A DNA stretch of 64,000 nt from Rhodanobacter glycinis (lineage in GTDB: Bacteria; Pseudomonadota; Gammaproteobacteria; Xanthomonadales; Rhodanobacteraceae), in contig NZ_FOSR01000009.1 in NCBI RefSeq assembly GCF_900114325.1, positions 99,071 to 163,070 on the forward strand, read 5' to 3'. Every line of letters starts with the position of its first letter. Position 1 is the stretch's first letter. The notes beneath the pieces are model-generated. The model was not told where the DNA came from. It worked only from the letters and a program-made list of their open reading frames with translations, and did no database searches. Positions 20,509 to 29,300 of the stretch are shown piece by piece. Both the position numbers and the translations under genes were made by a program.

Positions 20509-21228
20509 ATGATTCAACCCCACCGACAGGCGACGATTCGCGGTCCCACGTTCATCCGCTTGCTGGCGCGCCTCTGCGACATGGATGTGCGGGCCAGCGG
20601 TGAATCGCTGTCCGATCGGTTGAGCTCGTGGCTGGACTGGAAGCAGTCGCTGGTACTGTCCAGTGCACTGGATGACGAGCCGCCGCCGGTTGACGATGAC
20701 GGGCCGACGTTCGACTCCGCCGAGGAAGCCGAGTGCGCGCGCATGCGGGCCACGCTCGCCGAGTCGATGGTGCAGACCGCAGCGCTGCAACGCGGCAACG
20801 CCAAGGCCTTTGCCGCGGATGATTACACGCCGTTTCGCCAGCACTACCTCGGCCGGCAACGGGCCATGCAAGCGGCCACCGGCGCGCTGCGCGGCCGGTT
20901 GCGCGACATGCTGGCACGACGTTCGGGCGACATGGCCCGGCTTGCGGAAGTGGACGCGGCGCTGGAGCGGGCGCTGAGCCCGCGCGAGCAGTCGTTGCTG
21001 GCTCGCGTGCCGGGGTTGCTGGGCGATCATTTCGACCGCTTGTGTCGGGCGTCGCGCCAGGCATCGAACCACCCGCCTGGCGCCGACGACGCATGGCGGG
21101 GAATCTTTCGCAACGACATGCGCAGCGTGCTGCTCGCCGAGCTGGATGTCCGCTTTCAACCGGTCGAGGCGCTGCTTGCCGCGCTTCGGACCCATCAACA
21201 GGAAAGTCATGTTCAAACGCCTTCTTGA
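20509..21228 (+). CDS. DUF3348 protein, first gene of the motor-like operon
   Basis: The 239-residue protein has the DUF3348 pattern: N-terminal RGPTFIRLLARLCDMDVRAS, an acidic middle (DDEPPPVDDDGPTF), and a helical C-terminal half (about residues 85-215) including FRQHYLGRQRAMQAATGALRG. There is no signal peptide or membrane span, so it should be cytosolic. No catalytic motif is visible. The start at 20509 follows the TAAAAT box; an ATG at 20485 would overlap that box. It overlaps the next gene (DUF802) by 20 nt, so the two are translationally coupled. It is probably an adaptor or regulator of the DUF802/OmpA motor-like pair, inferred only from the operon. Confidence 0.85.
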   Translation: MIQPHRQATIRGPTFIRLLARLCDMDVRASGESLSDRLSSWLDWKQSLVLSSALDDEPPPVDDDGPTFDSAEEAECARMRATLAESMVQTAALQRGNAKAFAADDYTPFRQHYLGRQRAMQAATGALRGRLRDMLARRSGDMARLAEVDAALERALSPREQSLLARVPGLLGDHFDRLCRASRQASNHPPGADDAWRGIFRNDMRSVLLAELDVRFQPVEALLAALRTHQQESHVQTPS

Positions 21229-23305
21229 TCTCCTCGTGTTCCTCGCGGGTCTGGCCGTGGTCTGCTGGATCGGCGTGGGTTACGTGGGCGCCAATCCGCT
21301 GGGGGCGGCGGTCGCGGCAGTCATGGCTGCCAGCTATCTCACCGGCGCCTGGGAACTGTTTCGCTATCGCGCGGCCACGGCCTCGCTGCGACAGGCCGTG
21401 GCCGATGTATCGCCGGAAGCCGGCTCCCTCGGCGAGTGGCTGGGCCGCCTGCATCCCAGCCTGCGCCATGCGGTGCGGCTGCGCATCGAGGGTGAACGGG
21501 TCGGCCTGCCAGCGCCGGCGCTGACCTCGTATCTGGTCGGCTTGCTGGTGTTGCTGGGCATGCTGGGCACGCTGCTGGGCATGATGGCCACGCTGCGCGG
21601 CACCGGCACCGCGCTGCAAAGCGCCACCGATCTGCAGGCCATCCGCGGTTCGCTCGCCGCACCGGTCAATGGCCTGGCGTTTGCGTTCGGCACCTCGATC
21701 GCCGGCGTGGCCAGCTCGGCGATGCTTGGGCTGCTTTCGGCGCTGTGTCGGCGTGAACGGTTGCAGGCGGTGCAGCAGCTGGATGTAAAAATCGGCACGA
21801 CCCTGCGCGTCCATTCCCAGGCCCATCAACGCGAACAAGCCTTCAAGTTGCTGCAGCAGCAGACCGAGCTGATGCCCACGCTGGTGGAACGCCTGCAAGG
21901 CATGATGGCCGCCATCGAGCAGCAGAACGTGGCAGCCAGCGAACGGCAACTGGCCAGCCAGGCCAGCTTCCACACGGCTACCGAAGCGAGCTTTGCGCGC
22001 CTCGCCTCGTCGATGGAACAGTCGTTGAAGGACACGCTCGCCGAAGGCGCCCGCGCCACCGCCGAAGCACTGCAGCCGATCGTGGCCACCACCATGACCG
22101 GCATCGCGCAGGCAACGACGACGCAACACGAGACGGTGGCGCAAGCGTTGCGTCAGCAGTCGGAAAACCTGTCGGCCGGCTTTGAAACCACCAGCAAAAC
22201 GGTCACGGCGATCTGGAATGACGCGCTGGCCCGGCAACGGCAGACCCACGCGCAGCAGGCGGATGATCTGCGCGGATCGCTGGAGCAATTTGCGACGACC
22301 TTCGAGCGGCGCTCGGCCGATTTGCTGGACAGTGTTTCGGCGCGCCTCGATACCACGGCAAGCCATGCCGCGCAGGCCCTGCACGATGCGCTGTCGCAGC
22401 AGCAAACGGTGAACCAGGCGCTGGCGGACCGCCACCAGCAAGCCTTGACCCTCGCCGCCGCCAGCTTCGAAGAACATGCGACATCGCTGGTTCGTGGCGT
22501 CAACCAGTCGCATGCCGACCTGCAGTCGACGCTGGAATCACGCGACCAGCAGCGACTGTCGGCATGGTCGGAAAAGCTCGATGCGATCAGCGCCACGCTG
22601 AACCGGCAATGGCAACAAACCAGTGAACTCGCCAGCGAGCAGCAGCAGGCGATCTGCGACACGCTGGCGCGCACCGCCAACGACATGTCGGCCCAGACAC
22701 AAACGCACGCCAACGCCACCATCGCCGAGATTTCGCGGCTGGTGGACGCGGCATCCGAAGCACCACGGATCGCCGCCGAAGTGGTCGCCGAGCTGCGCCA
22801 GAAACTCTCCGACAGCATGGCCCGCGACACCGGCATGCTGGAGGAACGCAGCCGCCTGCTGGCCACGCTGGAAACGCTGCTGGACGCGGTGAATCATGCG
22901 TCCACCGAACAGCGTTCGGCCATCGACGCCCTGGTCACCACCTCGGCCGACCTGCTGGACCGCGTCGGCAGCCGTTTCAGCGAACAGATCGCCGATGAAA
23001 CCGGCAAGCTCGACGCCGTCGCGGCCCAGCTCGGCGGCAGCGCCGTGGAAGTGGCCAGCCTGGGCGAGGCCTTCGGTACCGGCGTCGCGCTGTACAGCGC
23101 GTCGAACGAAGCCCTGATGGAGCGCCTGCAACAGATTGCCGGCGCGCTGGATACCTCGCTGGCCCGCAGCGATGAACAACTGGCCTACTACGTGGCGCAG
23201 GCGCGCGAAGTGGTCGACCTGAGCGTGCTCTCGCAAAAGCAGATCATCGAGGACATGCAACGACTGGCCAGCCAGCAAGGAGCGGCTGCGGACGCTTCGG
23301 CATGA
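21209..23305 (+). CDS. DUF802 protein, MotA/TolQ/ZorA-like stator with long helical tail
   Basis: The 698-residue protein has four predicted membrane helices: residues 5-27, 31-51, 106-129 and 152-179. The segment LGMLGTLLGMMATLRG (116-131) and the following APVNGLAFAFGTSIAGVASS (151-170, with Thr162) resemble the third and fourth helices of MotA, TolQ and ExbB, which form the proton channel of ion-driven motors. Residues 182-698 form a very long, cytoplasmic, helical tail rich in Ala, Gln, Glu, Leu and Thr, with repeated Ala-Thr-Ala-Glu patterns. That arrangement is known from ZorA of Zorya systems. An AGGAAA ribosome site precedes the ATG at 21209. It overlaps the DUF3348 gene and ends in an ATGA overlap with the MotB-like gene. 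Function is inferred; the family is annotated only as DUF802. Confidence 0.85.
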   Translation: MFKRLLDLLVFLAGLAVVCWIGVGYVGANPLGAAVAAVMAASYLTGAWELFRYRAATASLRQAVADVSPEAGSLGEWLGRLHPSLRHAVRLRIEGERVGLPAPALTSYLVGLLVLLGMLGTLLGMMATLRGTGTALQSATDLQAIRGSLAAPVNGLAFAFGTSIAGVASSAMLGLLSALCRRERLQAVQQLDVKIGTTLRVHSQAHQREQAFKLLQQQTELMPTLVERLQGMMAAIEQQNVAASERQLASQASFHTATEASFARLASSMEQSLKDTLAEGARATAEALQPIVATTMTGIAQATTTQHETVAQALRQQSENLSAGFETTSKTVTAIWNDALARQRQTHAQQADDLRGSLEQFATTFERRSADLLDSVSARLDTTASHAAQALHDALSQQQTVNQALADRHQQALTLAAASFEEHATSLVRGVNQSHADLQSTLESRDQQRLSAWSEKLDAISATLNRQWQQTSELASEQQQAICDTLARTANDMSAQTQTHANATIAEISRLVDAASEAPRIAAEVVAELRQKLSDSMARDTGMLEERSRLLATLETLLDAVNHASTEQRSAIDALVTTSADLLDRVGSRFSEQIADETGKLDAVAAQLGGSAVEVASLGEAFGTGVALYSASNEALMERLQQIAGALDTSLARSDEQLAYYVAQAREVVDLSVLSQKQIIEDMQRLASQQGAAADASA

Positions 23306-23943
23306 GCGACGAAATCGAAATCGAAGCCGGCACCGAGACACCCATCTGGGCCGCGTTCGGTGACCTGATGTCGGTGCTGCTGGGCGCGTTCGTGCTGATC
23401 CTGGTCGGCGTGATCGGCATGCAACTGCAGCTTTCGCACAAGCTGGACGAAGCGGTCCGGCAGCAGCATGCCGAAGCCCAGCGCCGGATCAGCCTGGAGC
23501 ATGCGCTGGCGGTACCGTTGGCGGCCGGTCGCATCACCTTGGTGCACGGGCGCATCGGCATTCGCGGCAATGTGCTGTTTGCGCTCAACTCCGACCAGCT
23601 TCAGCCGGCCGGCCGCGAGCTGCTGCAGAGCCTGGCGCAGCCGCTTTCGCGCTATCTGCAGTCGCGCAACGAGATCCTGATGGTGAGCGGCTTCACCGAC
23701 GACCAGCCGGTGCACGACGGCAACCGCCGCTTCGCCGACAACTGGGAGCTTTCGGCCGAACGCGCGCTGACGGTCACCCGCGCGCTGATTGCCGATGGCG
23801 TGCCCGCCGACTCGTTGTTTGCGGCCGCATTCGGCTCGCAGGAGCCCGTCAGTTCCAACGCCAGCGACACGGGCCGCGCCAGGAACCGACGCGTGGAAAT
23901 CGCCCCGATTCCGAAGCCATCGGCCTCAGGCCATGAGCCGTAA
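23302..23943 (+). CDS. OmpA-domain MotB/ZorB-like stator protein
   Basis: The 213-residue protein begins with a short cytoplasmic stretch and a single membrane helix (about residues 17-42). The segment PIWAAFGDLMSVLLGAFVLI carries Asp21 in the position of the ion-carrying aspartate of MotB and ZorB. The remainder is an OmpA/MotB peptidoglycan-binding domain with the motifs SGFTDDQPV, NWELSAERA, GSQEPV and NRRVEI; the usual GHTD is GFTD here. MotB-type stators need both the aspartate and peptidoglycan anchoring, and both features are present. The gene overlaps the DUF802 gene (ATGA) and its stop overlaps the next gene by 11 nt. Pairing with DUF802 as an ion-driven stator is inferred. Confidence 0.88.
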   Translation: MSDEIEIEAGTETPIWAAFGDLMSVLLGAFVLILVGVIGMQLQLSHKLDEAVRQQHAEAQRRISLEHALAVPLAAGRITLVHGRIGIRGNVLFALNSDQLQPAGRELLQSLAQPLSRYLQSRNEILMVSGFTDDQPVHDGNRRFADNWELSAERALTVTRALIADGVPADSLFAAAFGSQEPVSSNASDTGRARNRRVEIAPIPKPSASGHEP

Positions 23944-24598
23944 ACCCGCGTCCCCACGCGCGACCATCGAGGCATGGCGTGCGCAACAAGCGCATGCGGC
24001 GGAGCCATGGCGTTTCCATCTCATCGACGCGCTGGAACGGCGCCTGGCCAACCACACCGGTGCCACGCATCAATGGCTGGAAGCACGATTGCGCCAACTG
24101 ATGGATCGTTATGCCGAAGGGCTCAACGAGTCGACCGATGTCGCTGAAAAACCGGCGACCACGAGCGTTTCCTCGGCACCTGCGCGCGGGCCGCTGGGCG
24201 AGCTGGTCGACCAGATCACCAGGCATGCGCAGCGACCGGGCAACGGTGACGAACAGGGTGGCGAGACCGCAAACACCAGCGCCATCCCGGAGTTGCCGGC
24301 GCTCGATACCTTCCGCAAAACCTGGTCGCGATTGCACGCGCAGAGCCAGTTGCAACAGGTGCGTGAGCAGGCTCCCGCCCATGGCGGCCCGCTCAGCTCG
24401 GCGATCCTGGTGCATCGTTCCGTGACGCTAATGCGTTCCCTTTCACCGGATTACCTGGCGCACTTCCTGGCCTATATCGACGATTTGTCGTGGCTGGAGC
24501 AGCTCGCCGGAAGTGCATCGTCGACACCGGCCACCACCCGCTCCGGCAGCGCCAGGAAACGCACTAGGAGCAAGCCAAAAACCGAGCCACGCGAGTAG
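23933..24598 (+). CDS. DUF2894 protein, last gene of the motor-like operon
   Basis: The 221-residue protein starts MSRKPASPRATIEAWRAQQAH and shows the DUF2894 pattern: an N-terminal helix (FHLIDALERRLANHTGATHQWLEARL), a low-complexity middle, a second helical block (LDTFRKTWSRLHAQSQLQQV), the conserved VHRSVTLMRSLSPDYLAHFLAYIDDLSWLE segment and a very basic C-terminal tail (SARKRTRSKPKTE). No membrane span or catalytic motif is visible, so it should be cytosolic; the basic tail could bind nucleic acid or the membrane surface. The start overlaps the OmpA-domain gene. Function is unknown, but constant linkage to the stator pair is likely from memory of other genomes, which I could not check. 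Confidence 0.83.
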   Translation: MSRKPASPRATIEAWRAQQAHAAEPWRFHLIDALERRLANHTGATHQWLEARLRQLMDRYAEGLNESTDVAEKPATTSVSSAPARGPLGELVDQITRHAQRPGNGDEQGGETANTSAIPELPALDTFRKTWSRLHAQSQLQQVREQAPAHGGPLSSAILVHRSVTLMRSLSPDYLAHFLAYIDDLSWLEQLAGSASSTPATTRSGSARKRTRSKPKTEPRE

Positions 24599-24667
24599 CG
24601 CGCCAACAACGGCAAGCTCACCCCTCGCGGCACGAAGTGGCGCGAGTCGCACCCCGTTTGAAAGCGC

Positions 24668-26107
24668 TTACGACGCCGTGCCGCCCACGGTCATCAAGTC
24701 GATCTTGAGGGTCGGCTGGCCGACACCGACCGGCACGCTCTGGCCATCCTTGCCACAGACGCCAACGCCGTCGTCCAGCTTCATGTCGTTGCCGATCATG
24801 GAGACACGGTTGAGCACTTCGGGGCCGCTGCCGATCAACGTGGCACCCTTCACCGGGCGGGTGATCCTGCCGTCCTCGATCAGGTACGCCTCGCTGGCGG
24901 AGAAGGTGAACTTGCCGTTGGTGATGTCGACCTGGCCGCCACCGAAGTTCGGTGCGTACAAGCCCTTCTTCACCGAGCGGATGATTTCTTCCGGATCGGC
25001 CTTGCCGCCAAGCATGTAGGTGTTGGTCATGCGCGGCATCGGCAGTTGCGCGAAGGATTCGCGGCGGCCGTTGCCGGTGGGCGCCATGCCCATCAGGCGC
25101 GCGTTGAGCTTGTCCTGCATGTAGCCGGTGAGGATGCCGTCCTCGATCAGCGTGGTGCATTCGGTCGGCGTGCCCTCGTCGTCCACGCTGAGCGAGCCGC
25201 GGCGACCCTGCAAGGTGCCGTCGTCGACCACGGTGACGCCGGGCGCGGCCACGCGCTGGCCCATGCGGCCGGCGAAGGCGGAACTGCCCTTGCGGTTGAA
25301 GTCGCCCTCCAGGCCATGGCCGATCGCCTCGTGCAGCAGCACGCCGGGCCAGCCGGGCCCGAGTACCACGGTCATCTGGCCGGCCGGCGCGTCGACCGCC
25401 TCAAGATTCACCAACGCCTGGCGCACGGCCTCGTCGGCAAAGGCCATGGCGCGACCGTTCTCGATCAGCTCGCGATAACCGTAACGACCACCGCCGCCGG
25501 CATGGCCCTGCTCGCGGCGGCCGTTGGCTTCGGCGATCACCTGCACGGACAAGCGCACCAGCGGGCGCACGTCGGCGGCCAGGGTGCCGTCGGAGGCGGC
25601 GATCAGCACGGTATCCATGGTGGCGGCGAGGCTGACGATGACCTGCTGCACCCGCGGATCGCGCGAGCGCGCATAGGCATCCACTTCGCGCAGCAGCGCG
25701 ATCTTGTCGGGATTGGGCAGGCTTTCCACCGGATCGATGGCCGGATAGAGCTGGCGCGCCCCGTTCAAGGCCAGCGGCTTGCCGGCACCGTGACCGTCCT
25801 GCGCGATGGCGCGCGCGGCGCGCGAGGCGTCCAGCAACTGCGGCAGCACGATCTCGTCGGAATAGGCGAAACCGGTCTTCTCGCCGCTGATCGCACGCAC
25901 GCCCACACCCTGCTCGATGGAGTGGCTGCCGTCCTTGACGATGCCCTCTTCCAGCAACCACGACTCGCTGCGCGAATGCTGGAAATACAGGTCGGCGGCG
26001 TCGATCGACGGCCCCATCAGCTGGGAAAACACGCGATCAAGGTCGCCGGTGGCGAGGCCGCCGGGGGCAAGCAGGCGGTTTTCGGCCTGGGCGATCAGGG
26101 AATCCAT
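24668..26107 (-). CDS. tldD: TldD metalloprotease catalytic subunit
   Basis: TldD is the catalytic half of the TldD/TldE protease. The 479-residue protein shows the zinc motif HEAIGH at residues 259-264 inside the segment [15 protein letters not shown], along with the conserved [12 protein letters not shown] and [18 protein letters not shown] segments. Length is as in E. coli (481). Its partner pmbA lies at 18022-19389 in the same orientation. It is downstream of yhdP across a 218-nt spacer full of inverted repeats, matching the rng-yhdP-tldD order of E. coli. The 69-nt gap to the convergent DUF2894 gene holds no clear terminator. Confidence 0.96.
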   Translation of the reverse strand: MDSLIAQAENRLLAPGGLATGDLDRVFSQLMGPSIDAADLYFQHSRSESWLLEEGIVKDGSHSIEQGVGVRAISGEKTGFAYSDEIVLPQLLDASRAARAIAQDGHGAGKPLALNGARQLYPAIDPVESLPNPDKIALLREVDAYARSRDPRVQQVIVSLAATMDTVLIAASDGTLAADVRPLVRLSVQVIAEANGRREQGHAGGGGRYGYRELIENGRAMAFADEAVRQALVNLEAVDAPAGQMTVVLGPGWPGVLLHEAIGHGLEGDFNRKGSSAFAGRMGQRVAAPGVTVVDDGTLQGRRGSLSVDDEGTPTECTTLIEDGILTGYMQDKLNARLMGMAPTGNGRRESFAQLPMPRMTNTYMLGGKADPEEIIRSVKKGLYAPNFGGGQVDITNGKFTFSASEAYLIEDGRITRPVKGATLIGSGPEVLNRVSMIGNDMKLDDGVGVCGKDGQSVPVGVGQPTLKIDLMTVGGTAS

Positions 26108-26151
26108 GGGCGGTACCGGTTGGAGTGTTGGAAAAGCGCGGGAAAGTCGTT

Positions 26152-26269
26152 GCCGTCATTCCGGCGCAGGCCGGAATCCAGTGAAAATGCCGTGCGAAGC
26201 ACACGAAACAAGGTGTGTGTGCTTCGCACGAGTACCTGACTAAATTCCAGCCTTCGCTGGAATGACGGC
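26152..26269. repeat. Nested inverted repeats between yhdP and tldD
   Basis: An outer pair of CGTCATTCC-type elements (26152-26180 and 26244-26269) is inverted and each copy is a hairpin by itself (ATTCCGGC-GCAG-GCCGGAAT and ATTCCAG-CCTTCG-CTGGAAT). Between them is a perfect 14-bp stem at 26191-26204 with 26217-26230 (CGTGCGAAGCACAC). The outer elements resemble the widespread CGTCATTCCCGCGAAGGCGGGAATCCAG intergenic repeat. The inner stem differs in sequence and may be a separate element. Confidence 0.8.
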
Positions 26270-26325
26270 GTCATGAGATGGAGATATGGGCGAAAAGTGA
26301 AGCTTAAAGCCTGCGCGTGGCGCGA

Positions 26326-29300
26326 TCACGGCGGACCGCCGGCTGAAGCGGCTGCGGCTGGCGTGGTTCCGGTACCCCGCGTCGTGGCCGGCGGCGCCAC
26401 CGGCTGAGTGGCCGCCGGTTGCGCCGGCGCGGAACTTGCCGGCCGGGACGGCGTGGAAATGGCCGGTGCCGGCGCGGCGCTTCCGGATGGTGCGGGTACC
26501 GCCTGTGACGTCGGCAAATCGCGCTTTTCCACCAGGGTCATCACCGGCTTGGACCAGCTGCCGGTGACGTGATAACGGCGCAACGCGGCATGGTTCAAGC
26601 CCTTGCCGAGCAGACCCTGCACGGCAAGCCCGGCCGCCACGCCTACCGGTCCGGCCACTACCGCGCCGACCACCGGCAGGCTGTTGCCCAGATGCGGTAC
26701 CACGGTCACCTGCTGGTCGTAGTCCTTCGCGCGCAGGCCGGTGCGCCCATCGATGCTGATTTCGGCGGCGGGGCCGCGGATCTTCAGGTTGTGGGTCACC
26801 GCATTGCCGTTGGCCAGGGCGAAGTCGCCGGTGATCGAGTCGAAGCCCAACCCCTTGCCGAACACGTCGCCGAAATCCAGCGATAGCCGCCGCGGCAATT
26901 CGCCCACCGAAATCAGGCCGAACAGGCGCCCCACGCCTGGTGCCAGGTCGGGAATGCGTCCGTTGCTGACGTCGATGCTGAGCTTGCCGTCCATGTTCGC
27001 CAGTTCGAGCGACGATGGCGCACCGGGCCATGTGGCATCCAGCTCGTCATGCGTCTTGCCGCCGCTGAAGATGTGATCGAAACCGAACGCGGAAAGCATG
27101 TCGCCAAGGTTGTCGGCGGCAAAGTCGATGCGCATGTGGGTGTGGCTGTTGGTGGCAGTGCCGTCCCAGTTGCCGCTTCCGCTGACCTGCACGCTGCGCG
27201 ACAACGCCCGCAACTGGTCGATGTGCATGCCTTTCGCCGTCGGCCAGGTTTCCAGCCGCGCCTGGCCGAGGTTGGCGTCGCCCAGCCGCAGGTCCCCCAC
27301 CACCATGTGCAACGGCGGCAGCGCGGCGGGATTGATGCCGGTGTTGGCCGGATCGGATGCAGGGGTGGTCGTTCCCTTGCCGTTGCCGGTCGAGAAGGTT
27401 TCCTTGGGCCAGTACAGCCGCTTCAGCCGTGCGGTGATGCCGCGTTTGCTCAAGTCGGTCGTCGGCACGTCGAAATGGCCGGACATGGCCTTGCTGTCGA
27501 CATCGATGCCCAACGTGTCGCCCTTCGGAACGGCCTTGATCTGCATGCTCGCGAAATCGTGGCCGAACAAGCGGGCATGGCTGGCACCGATGTCGATGCT
27601 TTCCAGCCCCGGTCCGCCACTGCTGTTGCCTGCCATCGAGTACTGCACCCAACCGGTGACATCGAGCTGGTCGGCCTGGCCACGTATACGCAGCCCCTTG
27701 ATCGGCAACGTGTCGAGCGCCGGCATCTGAGTGCCAAAAGCCAGGGTGGCCGCCAAGGGCTGCTGCTCGCCGGCAGGCAGGCGGAAACGTCCGCGCATCG
27801 CATCGCCCATGGCCACCTGCAGGTCGCTGCCGGCCACCGGCATGCTCATCGACAGATGCAGCGGCAAACCGGTGTCGGCGGGGGCCTTTTTCAACGGCAC
27901 GGGAAAATCGAGCGCGATGCCGGTCAGCGGCGAGTCGACGCTCAAGGTCTGCGCCACGGGGCCATTGCCACCGGCCGGCTTGGTGATGTCGAAGCCGATG
28001 CTGAAATCACTCTTGCCGTGCGCAATGTCGCCAAGCCAGCTCAACTGCGGGTAGCCCTGCAGCAATTCGGCCACGCTGTAATTGCCGCTGAGCTTTGCCG
28101 ACACCACGGTGGATGGATCACCGGTGGCACCGGCAATCGCGAGGTCGAGCGTGGACGGCTCGCCGCGGGCACTGCCGGTCAGCGGACCGGCGTGGAAACC
28201 GTGGCCATCGAAGGTCGCCGGGCCGCTGAGCTTGTCCAGCTTCAGGCTCCAGTCCGGCGCATTCACGTCCATGTCCTTGAACTGCGCGTTGCCCGCCAGG
28301 GTGAAGTTCGCCGCGTCGGCCAGCGGCAGCGACAAGTGGAAGTTGAAACTGCTGCTGCCGCCCAGCTTGAACTTGGACAGCACATCGGCCTGGCGACTGC
28401 CGATCGGACTCTTGCGCACGAAATCCAGCAGGTTGGCACTGCTGCCGCCGCCGTTGATGTTGAGATCGAGCACGCCATGGCCGAAGTCGGGAATCAGCGC
28501 TACCGCCTTGTCCACCTTCACGCCCAGCGACTGCCCCGCATCGGCCTGCACCAGCATGCTGTTGTCGATGAAATACGCGGTGGCATGGATGCCCTGGGCC
28601 TGCGGCCAGTCCTTGCCGTAATCGAAGGTCAGGTCGCTGAGCTCGGCATGGGCTTCGAAGCGCCCTTCGTTGTGATGGAACGGCCAGTCCTTCAGGTCGC
28701 CGCGCACCAGCACGTCAGCGTCGTCCACGGTGCCACTGACCAGCGCGTCATCCAGCCACTTCACGGTGCCCGCCGGCATCGCGTTGATCGGCCAGAACAG
28801 CTTGGCTGCCGCGGTATCGGCATGCGCAAGGTGCACGTACATGTCCAGGAACGGGGCGCCGCCCGCGTCGTGCAGGTCCATCTCGCCACGCGCCGAACCG
28901 CCGAAGCCTTGCCCTTCGAAATCCAGCCCGGCCACGCCGATGTGCCAATCGCCATCGCCCTGCCAGAACGCCAGTGTGCCGCCCAGCTTCGCCATCACGA
29001 ACGGCTGGCGGAACACATGCGGGAAACGCAGCGTGGTGGCTTGCGCCGGCAGCTCCAGCGAGATCGCCTCGGCATCGCCACGCAGCGTGCCCTGCAGACG
29101 ATCCACACCCGGCAGTGTGCCGGCGGCATCGATGCCAAGGTCGTTGAAATCCACCGTCAGCGATTGCAATCCGGCGGCCTGGCTCCAGCGCAGCGAGGCG
29201 TCTTCCAGCAAACCGTGCGGATGGCCCTGGCCCAGCCAATCGGCCAATGCCGGCGAGAGTTTCGGCTTCAGCGCCAGCCACGGCAGCAAGGGAGCCAGTT

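Noticed and set aside
20509..24598. A complete Zorya defence system
   Set aside because: Only ZorA- and ZorB-like genes are present. No ZorC, ZorD helicase/nuclease or ZorE HNH gene occurs, and the neighbours are housekeeping genes rather than a defence island.
20509..24598. Flagellar stator or Tol/TonB cluster
   Set aside because: No TolA, TolB, Pal, TonB or flagellar gene is nearby, and the DUF802 tail is far longer than in MotA, TolQ or ExbB.
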